Shown here: in pieces, positions 36,386 through 38,774 of the stretch
How the letters are laid out: each line of letters starts with the position of its first letter
How positions within the stretch are numbered: position 1 is the first letter of the stretch
DNA from: Candidatus Saccharibacteria bacterium UBA669
GTDB lineage: Bacteria > Patescibacteriota > Saccharimonadia > Saccharimonadales > Saccharimonadaceae
Assembly (NCBI GenBank): GCA_002299795.1
Contig: DBNP01000002.1
Coordinates: 1-38,774, forward strand
DNA length: 38,774 bases
Reading direction: 5' to 3'
The notes under the pieces: generated by a model
Seen by the model: the letters and a program-made list of their open reading frames with translations, nothing else
Databases searched by the model: none
What the model was told of the DNA's origin: nothing
Translations under genes and position numbers: made by a program

Positions 36386-36411
36386 GGAGGTAAACTAATG
36401 GGGATTTATAT

Positions 36412-36714
36412 ATGGTACGCACAAAGAAAGCTACAAAAAAGGTAACGACAGCGCCCAAAAAGCCCGTAGTGCATGCTGCCAGCAAACACAAAGCTCCTGC
36501 AATGCGCTCATTTGCTCCGTCCCGCCCAACTGAACCATTCTTTACCTTTAGGATGACCCACCAAACCTTCTATTGGGCAGTTTTGGCTATTCTAGTGCTT
36601 GCACTTGGTATCTGGGTAGTCACAATCAACGACAAAGTGCAGCGTATATACGACCAGATCGACGCTTCAAATGCTGCGCTGACAGAAGACACCCCCAGCA
36701 ACAAAAAACCATAG
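36412..36714 (+). CDS. Single-span membrane protein, hypothetical (100 residues)
   Basis: The N-terminal half is basic and low in complexity (MVRTKKATKKVTTAPKKPVV), a hydrophobic helix TFYWAVLAILVLALGIWVV follows at about residues 51-70, and a short outer tail ends DTPSNKKP. It is not recognised. The best Shine-Dalgarno sequence (GGAGG, 36386-36390) points to another ATG at 36398, which opens a 15-codon ORF in a different frame; GGGG at 36400-36403 could serve the start at 36412. The start is therefore less certain than the ORF. Confidence 0.6.
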   Translation: MVRTKKATKKVTTAPKKPVVHAASKHKAPAMRSFAPSRPTEPFFTFRMTHQTFYWAVLAILVLALGIWVVTINDKVQRIYDQIDASNAALTEDTPSNKKP

Positions 36715-36735
36715 TCCACCGTGCTATGTAGTAGC

Positions 36736-36763
36736 AAAAAACGCTCCCGAAAGAGCGTTTTTT
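36736..36763. terminator. Bidirectional terminator between the gene at 36412 and rpsJ
   Basis: A perfect 11-bp stem AAAAAACGCTC/GAGCGTTTTTT with loop CCGAAA lies between convergent genes. It separates rpsJ from rplC-rplO. Confidence 0.9.
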
Positions 36764-36779
36764 GTATAATACGCGTTGA

Positions 36780-37106
36780 TTACATGCGAATTTCAGCATC
36801 AACACCACTTGGCAGGCTAAGGTTCTGCAAGCTGTCAATGGTTTTTGGTGTCGCGTTGGTGATGTCAATGAGGCGCTTATGTACGCGCATCTCAAATGCT
36901 TCACCGCCCATTTTGTAGACATGCGGGCTCTTCACCACGGTGTAGGTACTGCGACGAGTTGGCAGTGGCACTGGCCCCGCGATACTCGCGCCAGTGCGAA
37001 GCGCTGTCTCGATAATTTGTTTTGCTGATTGGTCGATGACCTTGTGATCATATGCTTTAAGGCGAATGCGAATCCGCAGTCCCTCTGCTTGTTTTGCGTC
37101 TGCCAC
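36780..37106 (-). CDS. rpsJ: 30S ribosomal protein S10 (uS10)
   Basis: A GTG start at 37106 with AAGGAG seven bases upstream gives VADAKQAEGLRIRIRLKAYD and 108 residues. The core has HKVIDQSAKQIIETALRTGA and VPLPTRRSTYTVVKSPHVYK with the end GVDAEIRM. S10 also acts with NusB in antitermination. Usually the first gene of the S10 operon, here it is cut off from rplC by a terminator and accessory genes. Confidence 0.97.
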   Translation of the reverse strand: MADAKQAEGLRIRIRLKAYDHKVIDQSAKQIIETALRTGASIAGPVPLPTRRSTYTVVKSPHVYKMGGEAFEMRVHKRLIDITNATPKTIDSLQNLSLPSGVDAEIRM

Positions 37107-37206
37107 TAGTAGACTCCTTTCATGGCTAGTGTGTAGTAACCTCTCCGAGGCACGGTGTCCACTACGGCTCACGTCCTGGCGAGTTCTCTACACGATTGAT
37201 AGTACA
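37107..37206 (-). promoter_or_regulatory. Structured leader of rpsJ
   Basis: Between the predicted start and the GTG lie about 100 bases. A long-range stem GTGTAG/CTACAC (RNA from 37193 to 37131) encloses a region with a CCTC-GGA-GAGG hairpin. A long structured leader on an r-protein gene suggests autoregulation, for instance by an S10-operon protein. I recognise no known class. Confidence 0.4.
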
Positions 37207-37211
37207 TGAGT

Positions 37212-37217
37212 AGTATA
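37212..37217 (-). promoter_or_regulatory. Extended -10 element of rpsJ
   Basis: TGG-TATACT on the minus strand; no good -35 box is visible. It precedes the rpsJ leader. Confidence 0.5.
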
Positions 37218-37251
37218 CCATCAATATCGCGCCAGGAAAAGCACGAGGGCG

Positions 37252-37281
37252 TTGACAGCCCCCAGCGCAGCGTGATATAAC
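37252..37281 (+). promoter_or_regulatory. Promoter of the gene at 37348
   Basis: A perfect TTGACA (37252-37257) and TATAAC (37276-37281) are 18 bp apart. The leader of about 60 nt can form GTATAT/ATATAC. Confidence 0.65.
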
Positions 37282-37347
37282 AAGCACGTATATTGCTGGG
37301 TGCGAGACGAGATATACACATAAACATCTTAAATGGAGAAACTCTCT

Positions 37348-37734
37348 ATGCATCAAGCAGATCTTCTACATGTCGGCCAGAGTCCCGATACACTTACGGA
37401 GGCCCCGGAAGTCACAATGGCATCATATGAACGTGCCACCGCAAGTCGGCATCTCGATGCGATTGGCATGGGTATGATGGAGGCGGTCGCAAACGGTGAC
37501 AGCACATTTAGCTATGTCGACACATCGCGGGACTGGTCGAGCGACGCGCACAAGGCAACACTCTACGCATTACTACGAGATTATGTGAATTATCAAGAAG
37601 GCTGGACCTGCACGATGGTGTGGATAGAGGAGTACGACACGAGGCAGGATCTCCCTTACAACAACACACATCCCGGCTATGCCGATCCGCACCAGCGCAT
37701 TGTTGTTATCGCCGAGCGCGTCAACCTACCCTAG
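37348..37734 (+). CDS. Hypothetical protein between rpsJ and tuf (128 residues)
   Basis: The start at 37348 is preferred because GGAG lies nine bases before it; an upstream ATG at 37333 lacks a ribosome binding site. The product is not recognised. The first 40 residues look disordered, followed by a helix-rich part (ASRHLDAIGMGMMEAVANGD, HKATLYALLRDYVNYQEGW) and a strand-rich end (CTMVWIEEYD, RIVVIAERVNLP). It is acidic and has no signal or membrane segment. It is antisense to the flanking rpsJ and tuf with a private promoter. Confidence 0.65.
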   Translation: MHQADLLHVGQSPDTLTEAPEVTMASYERATASRHLDAIGMGMMEAVANGDSTFSYVDTSRDWSSDAHKATLYALLRDYVNYQEGWTCTMVWIEEYDTRQDLPYNNTHPGYADPHQRIVVIAERVNLP

Positions 37735-37789
37735 TAATAGAGACAATTAGCCATTTTCACTAATTGCAATTCTTTCATTGCCTCTATTA
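37735..37789 (+). other. Compact three-way-junction RNA structure behind the gene at 37348
   Basis: The outer stem TAATAGAG/CTCTATTA (37735-37742 with 37782-37789) encloses two hairpins, CAATTAG/CTAATTG (37744-37750 with 37760-37766) and CAAT/ATTG (37767-37770 with 37777-37780). All three stems are perfect and nearly adjoining. It follows the stop codon directly. It could be a 3' stability element or part of a small RNA. Confidence 0.45.
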
Positions 37790-37815
37790 TATGTAGCCAC
37801 CGGGCAAATTATCTC

Positions 37816-37848
37816 AAAAACGCCCCTGCACGAGGCGGGGGCGTTTTT
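37816..37848. terminator. Bidirectional terminator of tuf and the gene at 37348
   Basis: A perfect 11-bp stem AAAAACGCCCC/GGGGCGTTTTT with T runs on both strands lies between convergent genes, 18 bases behind the tuf stop. Confidence 0.9.
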
Positions 37849-37865
37849 ACTAGAGTGTAGTGTGA

Positions 37866-38774
37866 CTATTTGTTGATCTTTGTCACAACACCAGCACCGA
37901 CAGTACGGCCACCTTCGCGGATTGCGAAGTTTAGACCCTGTTCCATGGCAATTGGAGCGAGCAACTTAACCTTGAAGGTTACAGTGTCGCCTGGCATGAC
38001 CATTTCTTTGTCAGCTGGAAGTTCAACTTCACCAGTTACGTCCGTTGTGCGGAAGTAGAACTGTGGCTTGTAGCCCTTGCTGAATGGGGTGTGGCGTCCG
38101 CCTTCTTCTTTCTTCAAGATGTAGACTTCAGCGTCAAACTCAGTATGTGGCTCAAGGCTACCTGGCTTCACAACAACCTGACCGCGCTCAATCTGCTCGC
38201 GCTCAATACCGCGAAGAAGAAGACCGGCGTTGTCGCCTGCTTGACCTTGGTCAAGGTTCTTTTTGAAAGCTTCGATACCAGTAACAACAGAAGTTTGAGT
38301 GGCTTTGATACCAACAATCTCAACGGCGTCGTTTAGCTTGATGATACCCTGCTCAATACGTCCAGTCGCAACAGTACCACGACCCTTGATTGAGAAAACG
38401 TCCTCGATAGGCATAAGGAATGGCTTGTCGAGTTCGCGCTTTGGCTCGTCGATGTAATCGTCAAGTGCTTTGACAAGCTCCATGATTGCATCTTCGTTGG
38501 CAGTGTCACCTTCAAGCGCCTTTGTTGCAGAGCCCTTGATGATTGGTGCGTTGTCGCCATCGTAACCGTTCTTGGTGAGTAGCTCACGAACGTCCATTTC
38601 AACAAGCTCAACCAATTCTGGGTCAGCAAGGTCCATTTTGTTCAGGAACACGACGATCTTTGGTACGTTTACCTGGTGCGCAAGCAGCACGTGCTCACGA
38701 GTCTGTGGCAACGGGCCGTCGTTTGCGGCAACCACAAGGATTGCGCCGTCGATTTGCGCGGCACCGGTGATCAT
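37866..38774 (-). CDS. tuf: Elongation factor Tu (5' end cut by the window)
   Basis: The visible 302 residues cover the end of the GTPase domain and domains 2 and 3. The frame is open to the window edge, so the N-terminal third with the P-loop is missing. Visible are DGPLPQTREHVLLAHQVNVP, the G4 motif in FLNKMDLADPELVE, domain 2 start FLMPIEDVFSIKGRGTVATG, and the end FAIREGGRTVGAGVVTKINK. EF-Tu brings aminoacyl-tRNA to the ribosome. Position upstream of rpsJ is the usual str-S10 order. Confidence 0.97.
   Translation of the reverse strand: MITGAAQIDGAILVVAANDGPLPQTREHVLLAHQVNVPKIVVFLNKMDLADPELVELVEMDVRELLTKNGYDGDNAPIIKGSATKALEGDTANEDAIMELVKALDDYIDEPKRELDKPFLMPIEDVFSIKGRGTVATGRIEQGIIKLNDAVEIVGIKATQTSVVTGIEAFKKNLDQGQAGDNAGLLLRGIEREQIERGQVVVKPGSLEPHTEFDAEVYILKKEEGGRHTPFSKGYKPQFYFRTTDVTGEVELPADKEMVMPGDTVTFKVKLLAPIAMEQGLNFAIREGGRTVGAGVVTKINK

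Noticed and set aside
37156..37206. Leader ORF MYYQSCRELART in the rpsJ leader
   Set aside because: Its ATG is only four bases behind the -10 box, so it would start at or before the transcription start, and it has no ribosome binding site.
1..38774. CRISPR array or tandem repeats
   Set aside because: No regularly spaced direct repeats were seen anywhere in the window.

Overview
The window looks like a chromosome segment of a Saccharibacteria (TM7)-type Patescibacteria/CPR genome. The reasons are the compact S10-spc-alpha ribosomal block without rpmD (uL30) and without adk or map after secY, the short cysteine-free forms of L33, L36, S14 and S4, very tight gene packing, and many genes whose start codon sits right behind a -10 box. 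The phylum call is inference from gene content; no 16S gene is present.

Layout. Positions 21-5387 (+ strand, apart from tRNA-Trp): a glucan cluster of GT4 glycosyltransferase, GH57 amylase-like enzyme, GH15 glucoamylase-like enzyme and one unknown protein. Positions 5397-8579: rpmG, yajQ, tRNA-Thr(GGT), purF, a small unknown gene, and a tRNA-Thr(TGT)/tRNA-Tyr pair. Positions 8580-13774 (- strand): an operon of broken GNAT acetyltransferase, AstE/AspA-like protein, trpS, RluA-family pseudouridine synthase, holB and a TPR protein, preceded by a leader with a Trp-containing short ORF and an intrinsic terminator. Positions 13793-17710 (- strand): an alpha/beta hydrolase, an unknown two-gene pair and an unknown gene. 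Positions 17755-38774 (- strand): rpsI, rplM, rplQ, rpoA, rpsD, rpsK, rpsM, rpmJ, infA // secY // rplO, rpsE, rplR, rplF // rpsH, rpsN, rplE, rplX, rplN, rpsQ, rpmC, rplP, rpsC, rplV, rpsS, rplB, rplW, rplD, rplC // rpsJ, tuf (5' end cut by the window). Each // marks a place where small unknown genes are inserted.

The housekeeping genes form the usual translation superoperon: ribosomal proteins, IF-1, RNA polymerase alpha, the SecY channel and EF-Tu. The unusual layer is the accessory material between them. Two divergent paralogous genes (22587 and 34256, both on the opposite strand) share a near-consensus promoter, a leader hairpin with covarying stem and a conserved loop, identical hairpin-to-start spacing, and similar terminators. 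Next to one of them lies a 93-bp second copy of the secY 3' end that differs from the real one almost only at synonymous sites, which suggests cassette insertion or recombination at the end of secY.

Other signals worth checking are the putative ribosome-mediated attenuator in front of the trpS operon, a recurring TATAxT-N6-8-ATG architecture implying leaderless mRNAs, an apparent +1 frameshift in the GNAT gene, and an orphan purF.
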